Assembly (NCBI RefSeq): GCF_902459475.1
Contig: NZ_LR699114.1
Span: forward strand, 186,001 to 250,000
Direction: 5' to 3'
DNA: 64,000 nt
Source of the DNA: Aquicella lusitana
Lineage (GTDB): Bacteria > Pseudomonadota > Gammaproteobacteria > DSM-16500
Part shown: positions 53,768 through 63,256 of the stretch, one piece after another
Layout: each line of letters starts with the position of its first letter
How positions within the stretch are numbered: position 1 is the stretch's first letter
Position numbers and translations under genes: made by a program
The notes under the pieces: model-generated
The model's database searches: none
Told to the model about the DNA's origin: nothing
What the model saw: only the letters and a program-made list of their open reading frames with translations

Positions 53768-54832
53768 ATGCCTCAAGATAATGCAGACGTTGCAGCAGCC
53801 CGTTTATCTGAACAGGCATTTAAGATTGCTGGATTGATTATTTTATCCATTCGTTTTGTACAGGGTTGGATTTTTTGGGGCGGCGGGTCGAGGCGTTTTA
53901 TTTATGCGCCGCAAAAATTGGATCCCGAGGCTTCACAATGGATGGCTAACAAGCTTCAAAGCGCAATGCCGGGCGCCCTGCTGGGCATGAGCGACTTAAT
54001 CAGTTTTCTACTTCACCATTTTTACTTATTGTACGCGGCTATTATTATTTTTAGCCTGGCGGAGTTAGTGAGCGGTGCGGCGCTGATGCTGGGCTGCTTT
54101 ACCCGCGTGTCGGGGTTTATCACTGCATTGATTAGTATTACGCTGATGTTGATTTTCGGCTGGCAAGGTTCGACCTGCATGGATGAGTGGACCATGGCGG
54201 TAGCTAATCTGGCAATAGGGTTAACATTGGCTTTATCAGGAAGCCCGATTTATTCAGTTGATCACTGGTTGCTCCGCCGTTATCCCAGACTAAACAAACA
54301 GTGGTGGTTTTTAAGTCTTGCAAGCGGTCCCTGGTCTTTTACAACCTTGCGGCGCGTTAGTCTTTTCTATTGTGCTTTTACGATCCTCTTTACACTTTCT
54401 ACGTATAATTATTATCGGGGTGCCATTTTTTCAAGCTATCATCCTGGTCCCGTCAGCGCATCTCAGTATCATATGACCCTTAGTCAGGGAGTTGTAGAAC
54501 GTAATGGCATGGTCCGTTTTAATCTATATGTAGATGCGGGTACTGCTGCTGCGCCTAGCCATATTATTCGCGTCGAGCTCCGCGATGCAGATGGAACCCT
54601 GGCAGAAACATGGGAGGCAAAACACTTAAGCCTGCTGCCTGATAAAAATATACAGAATGAGTACGCCTATAACCGTATAGCAACAGGGGGATATGGCCTT
54701 ATTGCACCTGTGAGCGCTAAAGCTTTTATTACCTTGCCGCCCGTCAAGGCAGGTTTGAATTTATCGTCAGAAAACTATCAGCTCTATGTTTATACGGTTA
54801 GCGGACGTCGTTATGAACTCGAATTGAAATGA
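53768..54832 (+). CDS. Thiosulfate:quinone oxidoreductase-like DoxD-DoxA fusion
   Basis: 354 residues. The N-terminal part (about 20-190) is a four-helix DoxD membrane domain (IRFVQGWIFWGGGSRRFIYAP is split by positions 31-51); the C-terminal part (about 225-350) is a DoxA-like domain outside the membrane. In Acidianus, DoxD and DoxA are two subunits of an enzyme that oxidises thiosulfate to tetrathionate with quinone. ATG 53768 has AAGGAG 5 bases upstream. The physiological substrate in this organism is unknown. Confidence 0.8.
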   Translation: MPQDNADVAAARLSEQAFKIAGLIILSIRFVQGWIFWGGGSRRFIYAPQKLDPEASQWMANKLQSAMPGALLGMSDLISFLLHHFYLLYAAIIIFSLAELVSGAALMLGCFTRVSGFITALISITLMLIFGWQGSTCMDEWTMAVANLAIGLTLALSGSPIYSVDHWLLRRYPRLNKQWWFLSLASGPWSFTTLRRVSLFYCAFTILFTLSTYNYYRGAIFSSYHPGPVSASQYHMTLSQGVVERNGMVRFNLYVDAGTAAAPSHIIRVELRDADGTLAETWEAKHLSLLPDKNIQNEYAYNRIATGGYGLIAPVSAKAFITLPPVKAGLNLSSENYQLYVYTVSGRRYELELK

Positions 54833-54921
54833 AGCGTGTCTAAATGACAATGTCGAAAACAATTGCTGTGCTATAGTAAGAATGCTTGGTCTTGCTCACC
54901 CTAAAAGCCGGGAATAGAAGA

Positions 54922-56127
54922 ATGGACAACGTGCGTATGCAGTCTCTATCAGAGCGTCGAAAAATACTTCTGGCTGTGATTGTATTATTGACTATCCCAA
55001 TTTCCGGTCTCAGCGTGGATATTTATGTGCCATCTTTACCCGCTGTCACGGATTATTTTGACATCCATAAATCGCTGGCTCAGCTGACCATTACGACCTA
55101 TATTTTGGGTTTTGGCTTCATGCAGTTCTTTTCGGGCAGTATATCGGATAGCCTGGGTCGCAAAAAACCATTGATGCTTTCTCTGCTAATTTATATTGCT
55201 GCCTCAATATGGAGCGCGCATGCAGACACGGTTTACCATTTATTAATACTGCGCTTTATACAGGGTATTGCTGTGGCAGGCATCAGCGTCTCTATGCGGG
55301 CGGTGCTGTCAGATATCTTTGAAGGGCAAGCGCTTTACAAGATGATCAATTACATGACCATCTCCTGGTCGATTGGTCCCATCATCGCACCTGCCATCGG
55401 CGGTTATTTGCAGCATTATTTTGGTTGGCAATCAACTTTTTATTTTTTGACCATTTACGGCGTAATCATGTTTTTGCTGAATTTCATGTATATGCCGGAA
55501 ACTATCAAAATTACTCACCCTTTTCATATTCTGAATATTTTAGCGCGTTATAAGCACATTCTTTTTCACATAGATTATTTTATAGGCATGATTTGCCTGG
55601 GGCTGTTATATTCTATGATCATACTGTTTGGTATCGTTGCTCCTTTTTTAATTCAGGATGTGCTTCGGTATTCGGCCGTTGACTTTGGTCATATCGCGTT
55701 GCTGATGGGACTTGCCTGGTTTTTGGGTAATATGACAAACCGCTTTCTCATTGCTATTCCTATCGATAAAAAAGTAAAAACCTGTTTTTGGCTCATGTTG
55801 ATTACGACGTTCGTTATGTTTTTGCTCGCCATGGAAGGGCCTTTCATTTATTTCATTATCATTCCCACTTTTGTATTGCTTTATCTGGGCGGCCTGGTTT
55901 TTCCAAATTTCTATGCGAAGAATCTTGCACTTTTTCCGGAAGCAGCTGCGACAGCCAATGCCCTCATGAGCGCATTTATGGTGTTGATTGCGAGCGGCAC
56001 GTCTGCCGTGGGCACTTTGCTTAAAGCCAATACGCAAATGCCGCTAACGCTTGCTTATATGGCCATTACGCTTATCGCGTTGCTTGCTTATTATCTCAGC
56101 GTTTATCACCATCATAAAAAAGGCTGA
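54922..56127 (+). CDS. Bcr/CflA-family MFS drug transporter
   Basis: 401 residues with 12 predicted helices. Typical DHA1 motifs: SVDIYVPSLPAV in helix 1, FFSGSISDSLGRKKPLML (motif A) and RFIQGIAVAGISVSMRAV. Exports drugs or dipeptides in relatives. It follows the DoxDA gene by 90 bases on the same strand. Confidence 0.9.
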   Translation: MDNVRMQSLSERRKILLAVIVLLTIPISGLSVDIYVPSLPAVTDYFDIHKSLAQLTITTYILGFGFMQFFSGSISDSLGRKKPLMLSLLIYIAASIWSAHADTVYHLLILRFIQGIAVAGISVSMRAVLSDIFEGQALYKMINYMTISWSIGPIIAPAIGGYLQHYFGWQSTFYFLTIYGVIMFLLNFMYMPETIKITHPFHILNILARYKHILFHIDYFIGMICLGLLYSMIILFGIVAPFLIQDVLRYSAVDFGHIALLMGLAWFLGNMTNRFLIAIPIDKKVKTCFWLMLITTFVMFLLAMEGPFIYFIIIPTFVLLYLGGLVFPNFYAKNLALFPEAAATANALMSAFMVLIASGTSAVGTLLKANTQMPLTLAYMAITLIALLAYYLSVYHHHKKG

Positions 56128-56148
56128 TAGCTGGCATGAATTTTCCAT

Positions 56149-56682
56149 TTACGTTTTACTTTTTTTCAGCCAGTGTTCCATCATTTGATTGGAAGGCAGT
56201 GATTCATCCAGTACTTTCCTGACTTGCTCTATCCCTGTTACCGGCCATTTTTGAGAATCCAGCATCCCTATCTGCAGCAGTAAAGAAGCCTGGTCCTAAT
56301 AGATGTGTTCACCTAGCACTTTTTGCTCTTTGAAATAGACAATAACAATATGTGCCAATTCTACGTGTTTATGAGTGGGGGGAATGCCCGGCAGCATAAA
56401 ATCTATTTCCCTATCGTGGGTGAAGCTAAGAACAAGTTCATCGACCAGCTTGTCCTTGCCAACAATACGCGAAATGGACCTTACGTTTGCATCGGCAGGG
56501 ATGCTAGGAATAAAGTGGTTTTTATAAAATTGATACACTTCTTCATAGCCGTAACCACCCGTCATGGTGGGAATGTGGTTTACAAAGGGGTGATCTGCCA
56601 TGGTGGCCATGGTTGCTTTTACATCCCTTAGCTCAAATTCGCAACGCATGTGCTCTTCCCATCGTTTTTCAATATCATGCAT
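56149..56682 (-). pseudogene. SnoaL-like/NTF2-fold protein interrupted by an amber codon
   Basis: From ATG 56682 (AGAGG upstream) the frame gives an NTF2-like domain (DHPFVNHIPTMTGGYG, YKNHFIPSIPAD, ELVLSFTHDREIDFMLPG) and stops at TAG 56298-56296 right after GEHIY. The same frame then stays open for 48 more codons (DQASLLLQIGMLDSQKWPVT ...) to TAA at 56149. Relatives continue HIYWDQAS, so the TAG most simply replaces the conserved Trp codon TGG. Expressed product, if any, lacks the C-terminal 48 residues. Confidence 0.72.
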
Positions 56683-56710
56683 GAGAACGACCTCTTTTGT
56701 AATGCCAGTC

Positions 56711-57658
56711 TTAAAGTAGTTCCGCAATGGCTTTGATGTCCACGTTACCGCCTGACAAAATCAATCCGATGCGTTTGCCCTTAAACATGTCGGGATTCGC
56801 TAAAATAATGGCCAATGTGACGGCCGCAGAAGGTTCAACCACAATCTTCATGCGTTCCCAGATATAACGCAGCGCATTTAGAATGGTTTGTTCAGAGGCA
56901 GTATAGATGTCATTTACTTTCTCGAGAATGATGGGAAAAGTTATTTTTCCAACCGAAGTCAGCAAACCATCGCAGATAGTATGCTGATTAGGCGCCGGGA
57001 CTCTTTCTCCCTTTTTGAAGGATAAATAGGCGTCATTGACACGCTCAGGTTCTGCGCCTATCACCTGCGTCGTTGGCGAAAGTGCTTTCACTGCAATGGC
57101 AGTACCTGCAATCAATCCGCCACCACCGATCGGTGCAATCATTATGTCGATATCATGACATTCATCCAGGAACTCGAGGGCAGCGGTTCCCTGGCCGCTA
57201 ATGACTTGTTCATTGTCATATGGGTGAATAAGGACCGCTCCGGTTTCCTCAATGACCTTGTTTAGAGCGGCTTCGCGCGCAGCAAGTCCCGGCTCACAAA
57301 AAGTAATGGCAGCGCCATAGTCGGCGACAGCCTGTTTTTTTACCTGGGCAGAATTGGAAGGCATGACGATATAAGCCTTGATGCCGCGGGTTTTTGCGGC
57401 GAGCGCCAATGCTTGCGCATGATTGCCCGATGAATGTGTTGCTACACCTCTTCTGGCTTCGCTGTCTGATAAGGAAAACACGGCATTGCAGGCGCCGCGG
57501 AATTTAAATGCTCCGGCTTTTTGAAAATTTTCGCATTTGAAAAAAAGCGTCGCCTGGGTGATGCGGTTTAACGTAGAACAGGTGAGCACGGGCGTACGTT
57601 TGATATAAGGATGGATTCGTTTCGCCGCATCCTCGATATTTTTAATTGTGACAGTCAT
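56711..57658 (-). CDS. PLP-dependent threonine/serine dehydratase-like enzyme
   Basis: 315 residues of the fold-type II PLP family: the Schiff-base Lys52 in AGAFKFRGA, SSGNHAQALALAA (phosphate-binding region), PIGGGGLIAGTA and SGGNVD. Closest in pattern to serine racemase and hydroxyaspartate/threonine dehydratases without an ACT domain. It lies 29 bases upstream of the SnoaL-like gene on the same strand. Confidence 0.88.
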   Translation of the reverse strand: MTVTIKNIEDAAKRIHPYIKRTPVLTCSTLNRITQATLFFKCENFQKAGAFKFRGACNAVFSLSDSEARRGVATHSSGNHAQALALAAKTRGIKAYIVMPSNSAQVKKQAVADYGAAITFCEPGLAAREAALNKVIEETGAVLIHPYDNEQVISGQGTAALEFLDECHDIDIMIAPIGGGGLIAGTAIAVKALSPTTQVIGAEPERVNDAYLSFKKGERVPAPNQHTICDGLLTSVGKITFPIILEKVNDIYTASEQTILNALRYIWERMKIVVEPSAAVTLAIILANPDMFKGKRIGLILSGGNVDIKAIAELL

Positions 57659-57676
57659 TATGTATCCTCATCGCTT

Positions 57677-58582
57677 TTAATCACTTTTTCTCCCGAAAAA
57701 GTGGATGTGTAGATAAAAAACCAGATAGCCAATCAGCATGAAAGCAAATCCAAGAAAAATCAGAATAAGCGGCCAGCTGAAACTGCTAAATATCCGGGCA
57801 AACCAGGTTGAAAGGTCAATAATATAAATAACGGTAAATAAAGCGCCAACATACAGCAGGGCTTTGCTTTGAAGCGCTACGCTAAACAGGAATGATGAAA
57901 AAATCAAAATGGGAGTCAAAATGCGCCATGCTAATAGGCCCTGCTCATAAAAGAAGAACCCTCCTAATGTGTAACTGCCGCTAAGAATAAACAGGCTGCC
58001 AAAGAAATAAAGCAATCCGGTGAGTGGATGCCTATTGTCGCGATCTAGATAATAGCCCAGTAACATGTAACTTAAGCCAAGCACAATCAGTTCATATTCC
58101 ATAAGATCGCTAAATATAAAATTGGATTTTTCGACGAGAAAATATAGTAAATCATTAAAAAAAGCGGAAGCAAACACAATGGATAAAAGAAGCAGTAACG
58201 TGCGCGGCAAGAAGAAATAAGTGAATAAAAAAAGGCAAAAACTGAGGCCGGAAATGATGGCGCTGAGTAAATGACTGGGCGGCATCCCAGTGATCTTGAA
58301 GGTAACATATATGCCAATTGGTAGCGTGAGACCTGTGATTAGAAAGAATGCCGTGCTTGCGGCTTCATAACGTGCCAGGTGGAACAGGACGGCAACTAGA
58401 TAAGCAGCAAGGGCGGCGCCCAATGTTGCAAAAATTCGGATAAAATCGTTAAGGGCATACCAGTTGACACTAACAAAAAAGGCAATGCCAAAAAATACCA
58501 ATGCGCCGCCCAGATAATTGAATATCCTAAGGATGGCCACATTTTTAGATGAGGCTGCATCTTTTGACGCAGGATTATTCAT
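57677..58582 (-). CDS. Multi-pass membrane protein, DUF2157-like
   Basis: 301 residues with eight to nine hydrophobic segments (FNYLGGALVFFGIAFFVSVNW is the first, about residues 21-41) and short connecting loops such as YYLDRDNRHPLTGLLYFFG. It resembles DUF2157/DUF4401 membrane proteins; function unknown. It overlaps the upstream gene by 8 bases, so the two are a unit. Confidence 0.75.
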   Translation of the reverse strand: MNNPASKDAASSKNVAILRIFNYLGGALVFFGIAFFVSVNWYALNDFIRIFATLGAALAAYLVAVLFHLARYEAASTAFFLITGLTLPIGIYVTFKITGMPPSHLLSAIISGLSFCLFLFTYFFLPRTLLLLLSIVFASAFFNDLLYFLVEKSNFIFSDLMEYELIVLGLSYMLLGYYLDRDNRHPLTGLLYFFGSLFILSGSYTLGGFFFYEQGLLAWRILTPILIFSSFLFSVALQSKALLYVGALFTVIYIIDLSTWFARIFSSFSWPLILIFLGFAFMLIGYLVFYLHIHFFGRKSD

Positions 58583-59126
58583 TTAACGGCCTCCTATTAT
58601 CGATCCATCCTATAAAAATAAAATAAGCTGCTTCCTCACGAGAGGGTTTAAGATCCAATTTTTCCCGATACTTTCCCTGTCTTAGACAAACACCGTGATT
58701 TTCCAAGCGCATCTCGTTCCAGAAGCCAAGCGGCATATCCGTCCTGCAGAAAGACTCAAGAGTAAAACCATCCGGGGATTTGTAGCGATTCAATTTATTT
58801 AAAAAGGTAAACTGTTGGGCTTGATCCAAGGTGATAAATGTACTGGTTCGGGTGCGTGTGTTGAAGAGATAAAGTTTTACCATGTCACAGCGCTTGGTAT
58901 TTGCTGCGGGATAACGTCCGGCTGGCGTGACTTGCTCCTTAAACAGTTTTTGTTCAATGGCCTGCTGACAGCCAAGTTGGTCGCTATCGACCAACATATA
59001 AACAAAATTGAATTTGGGCTGCAGGCGCTTTTGTTGATAAAAACCAACAGCCAGTGCCGTGATAATGATCATCGCGACGGGAATCAGGATAGCAAGGTAA
59101 AGAAAAATATTACGCTTAATTACCAT
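58575..59126 (-). CDS. Hypothetical single-pass membrane protein
   Basis: 183 residues: one N-terminal membrane helix (about 8-30) and an exported domain with four Cys (LGCQQA, KRCDM, SFCRTD, GVCLRQ). ATG 59126 with AGGAG about 10 bases upstream is favoured over ATG 59135. It overlaps the DUF2157-like gene and probably forms a complex with it, as proteins paired with DUF2157 often do; that is inference. Confidence 0.65.
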   Translation of the reverse strand: MVIKRNIFLYLAILIPVAMIIITALAVGFYQQKRLQPKFNFVYMLVDSDQLGCQQAIEQKLFKEQVTPAGRYPAANTKRCDMVKLYLFNTRTRTSTFITLDQAQQFTFLNKLNRYKSPDGFTLESFCRTDMPLGFWNEMRLENHGVCLRQGKYREKLDLKPSREEAAYFIFIGWIDNRRPLNE

Positions 59127-59198
59127 ACAGTACATACTCCTAACATTAGAAGTAGTATACCTTAAGCCGGGTAACTGATGGCAAAAATGCAGAAGGAT

Positions 59199-60314
59199 TT
59201 ATTGAATCCACAACTCCGTCTGGCTGCGCACCGTATCGGCAAGCGATTGGAATTCCGCATATTGTTTCCTTAGCCAGTGCGCGTCATTTTCATGGGTTTG
59301 GGCGATTGCCTGAATTTGATGCAGCGCTTCTTCACACCCCATCCGGGCTGCATAAGGCGCCAGATGACGGCATGTCTCCAAGATGTCTTCAGAAAGAGCG
59401 AAATGATTGCGATGAATGGGGTCGACAAACATGGCTTCCAAACCGTATCGTGCTGCATGGAAGCGGTTATAAAGATAAGTAAGATAAATTTCGCGCGATA
59501 ATTGTGGCCGCGTCTCCAGCATCCAGCAAGCTAGCAACTGCGCATAGGCAGCTAAGATCGCTGCTTTTTCCACGGTTAAAGGTGTGTCACAAATACGGAA
59601 TTCTACCGTGCCATATTCCGGTTTGGGTCGGATATCCCAGTAAAAATCCTTGATGCTTTTGACAATGCCGAGATCAACCATCCGGTTAAAATACACTTCA
59701 AAGTCTTTCCATGTCAGCAGCCACGGCGGTGTTCCGCTTAAAGGAAATGCGCTAATCACGGCGAGGCGTGAACAATCGAAAGCCGTATCAACACCTTGGT
59801 GAAATGGCGAGGCGGCTGACAGCGCAATGAATTGCGGCAAATAGCGCGCCATGGCATGACAAAGATAAAGTGCGTCGTCGCCGTTTGTGCAGGCAATATG
59901 AATATGCTGGCCGAAAACGGTAAACTGCTTGGCAAGATAACCATATTGTTCTGATACGCTGGAAAAACGTTCAGTAGGAAAAATGCGCTGCTCTTTCCAT
60001 TTCTGAAAGGGATGCGCCCCGCCGCCACAAATTCCAATATGTGTCTGCGCGGCTTGTTCAGCAAGCGTATTGCGAATCATCCGGAGTTCTGCAATGAGTG
60101 ATTCATAAGAAGCATGAACAGACGAATTCAGCTCAATCATGGCTTGTGTTATTTCCGGCTTAATTTCACCTGGATGTACTATTTCCGATAAACGGCGCAG
60201 CAAATCTTTCGCTTCCATGGCCAGATTGAAATTTTGCAAATCAACCAATTGCAATTCTAGTTCGACGCCCATGGTGGGAAACGCGTTTTCTTTAAATGCT
60301 GGCAGGGTGCTCAT
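59199..60314 (-). CDS. YbdK-type carboxylate-amine ligase (GCS2 family), copy 2
   Basis: 371 residues, the same length and block order as the copy at 46979-48094: MGVELELQLVDLQN, KPEITQAMIELNSS, FGQHIHIAC, ALSAASPFHQGVDTAF, DFYWDIRPKPEYGTVEFR. It is clearly paralogous though diverged in the C-terminal third. It lies 12 bases downstream of a CPA2 antiporter gene, so the two are likely co-transcribed. Confidence 0.88.
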   Translation of the reverse strand: MSTLPAFKENAFPTMGVELELQLVDLQNFNLAMEAKDLLRRLSEIVHPGEIKPEITQAMIELNSSVHASYESLIAELRMIRNTLAEQAAQTHIGICGGGAHPFQKWKEQRIFPTERFSSVSEQYGYLAKQFTVFGQHIHIACTNGDDALYLCHAMARYLPQFIALSAASPFHQGVDTAFDCSRLAVISAFPLSGTPPWLLTWKDFEVYFNRMVDLGIVKSIKDFYWDIRPKPEYGTVEFRICDTPLTVEKAAILAAYAQLLACWMLETRPQLSREIYLTYLYNRFHAARYGLEAMFVDPIHRNHFALSEDILETCRHLAPYAARMGCEEALHQIQAIAQTHENDAHWLRKQYAEFQSLADTVRSQTELWIQ

Positions 60315-60326
60315 CGATTATCCTTG

Positions 60327-61523
60327 TCATACTTTATTTGGAATAGCTTCATCGGTTTTGATAAACGCTAGCTGTGTCGCAATGGGCCCGATGATATTGA
60401 GGAGAGCGACAGCGCCGGTAATAATGGCCATCAACTGGTTCCCAAGGTTAGGGTTAAAATCCAATAAAATATTAGACATGCCAATCGCCAAGCCTGCCAT
60501 AGGCATTAATGCGAAACCAATCGCCCATGCTTGTTGGCGTGTCAAACGGCTGGTGCTGGCAAAGAGCCAGACGCCTGCGATTTTTGCAAAGGTTCGGGCA
60601 AATAGAAAGGCGAATACAGCCCACGTGGCAAACCACAATCCTTTTAATTGCAGATGAATTCCGGTAATAACAAAAAGCAAAATGAAAAATAATCGTGCGA
60701 GCCATCCGAAGTCCACTTCGGTGAGGGTGCGTTTTTTGTCAAAATTTCTTGCGGCCACGCCTAATGTAAATAGCATCAGCATCGAGGACAGATTGAGGAT
60801 GCTTGCAAGACCGATGGCGAATACCACCGCGCCGACGAAAAGCACAAACTGGTTTTCCTTGCGCTTCCCAATCAGTGACGCGATCATTTTTGTCATCAAG
60901 AAAATTAGCATGCCCACTAACACCGAGCCTAAGAGACGATAAGCAGCATGCAATATCATTTCCAAATGGGATGCATCGGCTCGGGTGGCAGGAAGCAGAA
61001 GAGTAAACAGTGTGATCGCAAAAAAGTTATTAAGGCTCGTCAAAATCAGCGTCCGGCGCGTTACGGGCCCTTCAGAAGAGAGATCGTGCGCGACCATCAT
61101 GACTACTGCCGGCGCTGTCGCGACAGCGATTGTTGCTGCGAGAGCGGCTGGCAATAAAGGAAGCTGAAAAATCCACAATACAGCAAAAATGAAAATAAAA
61201 GTCAGCCCCGATTCTGCAAGTGACGTCAAAAACAAACCGCGGTCATGACGCATCCAGACGAAATCCAGATGCCTGCCCAAATCGAAAAGAATCAGGCCGA
61301 GTGAAACGTCGACAAAGATGCGCGCATTGGTGAGAAGCGAGGGAGTCACCATATCAAACGCCCCAGGTCCCACCAGAAATCCTACAGCGATATAGCCTGA
61401 AATACTAGGCAAGACACGACTGCGTCTCGCCAATTCACCACCGATCAATCCTAACAGCAGAGTTAAGCCGAATAATGCAATTGGATTATGATGCAAGGGA
61501 AAATGAGGTAAAAAGTACATCAT
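60327..61523 (-). CDS. CPA2-family cation/proton antiporter, transport domain only
   Basis: 398 residues, about 12 helices (SGYIAVGFLVGPGAFD, VDVSLGLILFDLGRHLDF) and no RCK domain. Third CPA2 antiporter in the window, of a different subfamily from the two at 24.3-28.3 kb. Followed closely by the second YbdK-type ligase; glutathione-gated Kef antiporters make a link between antiport and a gamma-glutamyl ligase attractive but unproven. The 290 bases upstream (61524-61815) show no gene. Confidence 0.87.
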   Translation of the reverse strand: MMYFLPHFPLHHNPIALFGLTLLLGLIGGELARRSRVLPSISGYIAVGFLVGPGAFDMVTPSLLTNARIFVDVSLGLILFDLGRHLDFVWMRHDRGLFLTSLAESGLTFIFIFAVLWIFQLPLLPAALAATIAVATAPAVVMMVAHDLSSEGPVTRRTLILTSLNNFFAITLFTLLLPATRADASHLEMILHAAYRLLGSVLVGMLIFLMTKMIASLIGKRKENQFVLFVGAVVFAIGLASILNLSSMLMLFTLGVAARNFDKKRTLTEVDFGWLARLFFILLFVITGIHLQLKGLWFATWAVFAFLFARTFAKIAGVWLFASTSRLTRQQAWAIGFALMPMAGLAIGMSNILLDFNPNLGNQLMAIITGAVALLNIIGPIATQLAFIKTDEAIPNKV

Positions 61524-61815
61524 TTGCTCCTCATAATTTTTTAAAGCAGCTTCATCTTGATGAGGATAGTTAGTTACTGTGCGTTGTCATTTTTGTACCA
61601 TGCTGATGGTGACAATAAAAAATGTTTAGCTGTTAATTACCACAGAAACCAAGATAATCCTCTTTAGAACCGCGTTTATAAACTGTACAAAATTTGTTTT
61701 TCTAACGTATCGAATATGACAAATTACCCTACATTGCCGTTCGAATCAAATTATATGGGTTTTCTGTAATAAATTAGAACACATGTGAAGTTTGCTGGTG
61801 AAGTGAAAAAGAGGT

Positions 61816-62262
61816 TTATTTAACTGGATAGCCAAGGTAATTCACAATTTTCCATTCGCCCGATGATTGTTTTTGCAGAATATCGATACCTTCATCGCGT
61901 GTGCTCGAAACGTTTTTATTATTTTCAGAGATATCCAAAAACCAGGTGATTCTAACCGCGGCAAGGTTCCCATTCCGATATACATCCCGTAGTTTAAATC
62001 GGTAGTGGTAATCTTTTTCTGTTTCTTGAAAAACTTTTTTAAAACCATTGCAAACGGTGTCATAACTTTTTTGCGGGTAACCCTGATAATCCGCAACGAG
62101 AGATTTAGAAAACAAATGGCAGGATTCGGGCCATTTTTTCTGGTTAAACGCGGCTGTCCAGTGAGTAAATATATTTTCAAACAACTTATAGTCTGCCGGT
62201 TTGACAGCAGCGGCTTGCATTGAGATTAACAGTAGCGGCAATAAACTCAATCGTCGGTACAT
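61816..62262 (-). CDS. Secreted SnoaL/DUF4440-like protein
   Basis: 148 residues: signal peptide (MYRRLSLLPLLLISMQAAA) followed by an NTF2-like cone fold (FENIFTHWTAAFNQKKW, VYRNGNLAAVRITWFLD, SGEWKIVNYLGYPV). Start ATG 62262 with AAGGA upstream; the longer frame to 62556 overlaps the neighbouring gene. Function unknown. Confidence 0.7.
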   Translation of the reverse strand: MYRRLSLLPLLLISMQAAAVKPADYKLFENIFTHWTAAFNQKKWPESCHLFSKSLVADYQGYPQKSYDTVCNGFKKVFQETEKDYHYRFKLRDVYRNGNLAAVRITWFLDISENNKNVSSTRDEGIDILQKQSSGEWKIVNYLGYPVK

Positions 62263-62305
62263 GAAACATTTCCTTATGAAAACGCGGGCGCAAGCGGCAT
62301 GATGA

Positions 62306-63256
62306 TCAACTTTGGTAGCGACTCGCTTCCATCGGTCTTGCCATAGCAAAATAAGCATTATTTTTCCACCGTGAACCAATTTTCCATGCATAAGCGGCAG
62401 GCTGATAAGTATCAGGATTGACTTTAAGCAGCATGGTGCCAATACCGATGCCAGATACGCGGGCTTGACGCGTGTCTTCACTGTGTCCTGTATAAGCGGA
62501 GTCAGCAACGCGAATGTGAAACGCATCTTCATCGGGAATCGGTTTGTCCATGACAACCATTACATGGCCGCCGGTCTCGTCTCCTACGGCGTTTTTATAG
62601 CGAAATACCAGAATATCGCCCGGGCGTAACTGCTCAACATCATCTACTTTTGTCCAGTATTGCTGGGGTTTATTGGATAGGGTGGTGAAAAAGTTGTAAT
62701 AATCATATGAGGTCGGTTTTTCTGAGCCGCTCCAGTCGACCAGGCTGGAATAGGCTTGCGGATAAACCGCCTGAAGAATGCGGTCCACATAACTTGAGCA
62801 GTCAACAATATAGATGCCGCGTGAAGTATCAAATCGTCTTCCACCCAGTTTGTAAACACTGTAACGCAGTGTCGATACGGTGTTGTGTACAAAACTAATC
62901 AGGCGCTGTTCGATGGAAGAAAAAAAACCTTTAGAGCTGGATTGCTCAAGGTGAGCGGGATGAACGAAAGCTGCACGCCTGTTTGCGACAATGGCAGGGC
63001 GGCCTGATTTTTTATGAGGCTTTCTTTTCGCTTTTTTAGATACGGATTTTTTTTTGCTGGCGTGATGGGTCGCTTTTTTTCTAGCTACATGGCTTTTGTT
63101 TTTAGCATGAGATAAAGGTTTGGTGCTTTTGTTGTGTATTTGTTGCGATGCGGATACTTGTTTTGTTGTGGCAGCATAAGCAGCGGGTTGCAAGCACATG
63201 AGCGCAATCACTATTAAGCTTAGTCGTTTGAATTGCCTTGTAATGAAAATAGACAT
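62306..63256 (-). CDS. Secreted NlpC/P60-like (C40) peptidase with basic N-terminal region
   Basis: 316 residues: signal peptide (about 1-29), a Lys/His/Ser-rich low-complexity region (about 40-90, HHASKKKSVSKKAKRKPHKK), then a Cys-His hydrolase-like domain with Cys153 in YIVDCSSYVDRIL and His in TGGHVMVVMD, preceded by LRPGDILVFRY. The pattern fits wall peptidases of the C40/DUF1287 kind. The basic segment resembles histone tails and may bind wall polymers. It lies 43 bases upstream of the SnoaL-like gene and is probably co-transcribed with it. Confidence 0.75.
   Translation of the reverse strand: MSIFITRQFKRLSLIVIALMCLQPAAYAATTKQVSASQQIHNKSTKPLSHAKNKSHVARKKATHHASKKKSVSKKAKRKPHKKSGRPAIVANRRAAFVHPAHLEQSSSKGFFSSIEQRLISFVHNTVSTLRYSVYKLGGRRFDTSRGIYIVDCSSYVDRILQAVYPQAYSSLVDWSGSEKPTSYDYYNFFTTLSNKPQQYWTKVDDVEQLRPGDILVFRYKNAVGDETGGHVMVVMDKPIPDEDAFHIRVADSAYTGHSEDTRQARVSGIGIGTMLLKVNPDTYQPAAYAWKIGSRWKNNAYFAMARPMEASRYQS

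Noticed and set aside
56238-56262. Family B repeat fragment (GGCCATTTTTGAGAATCCAG)
   Set aside because: The stretch encodes the family-like C-terminus of the SnoaL gene, so the resemblance is chance or too short to count.
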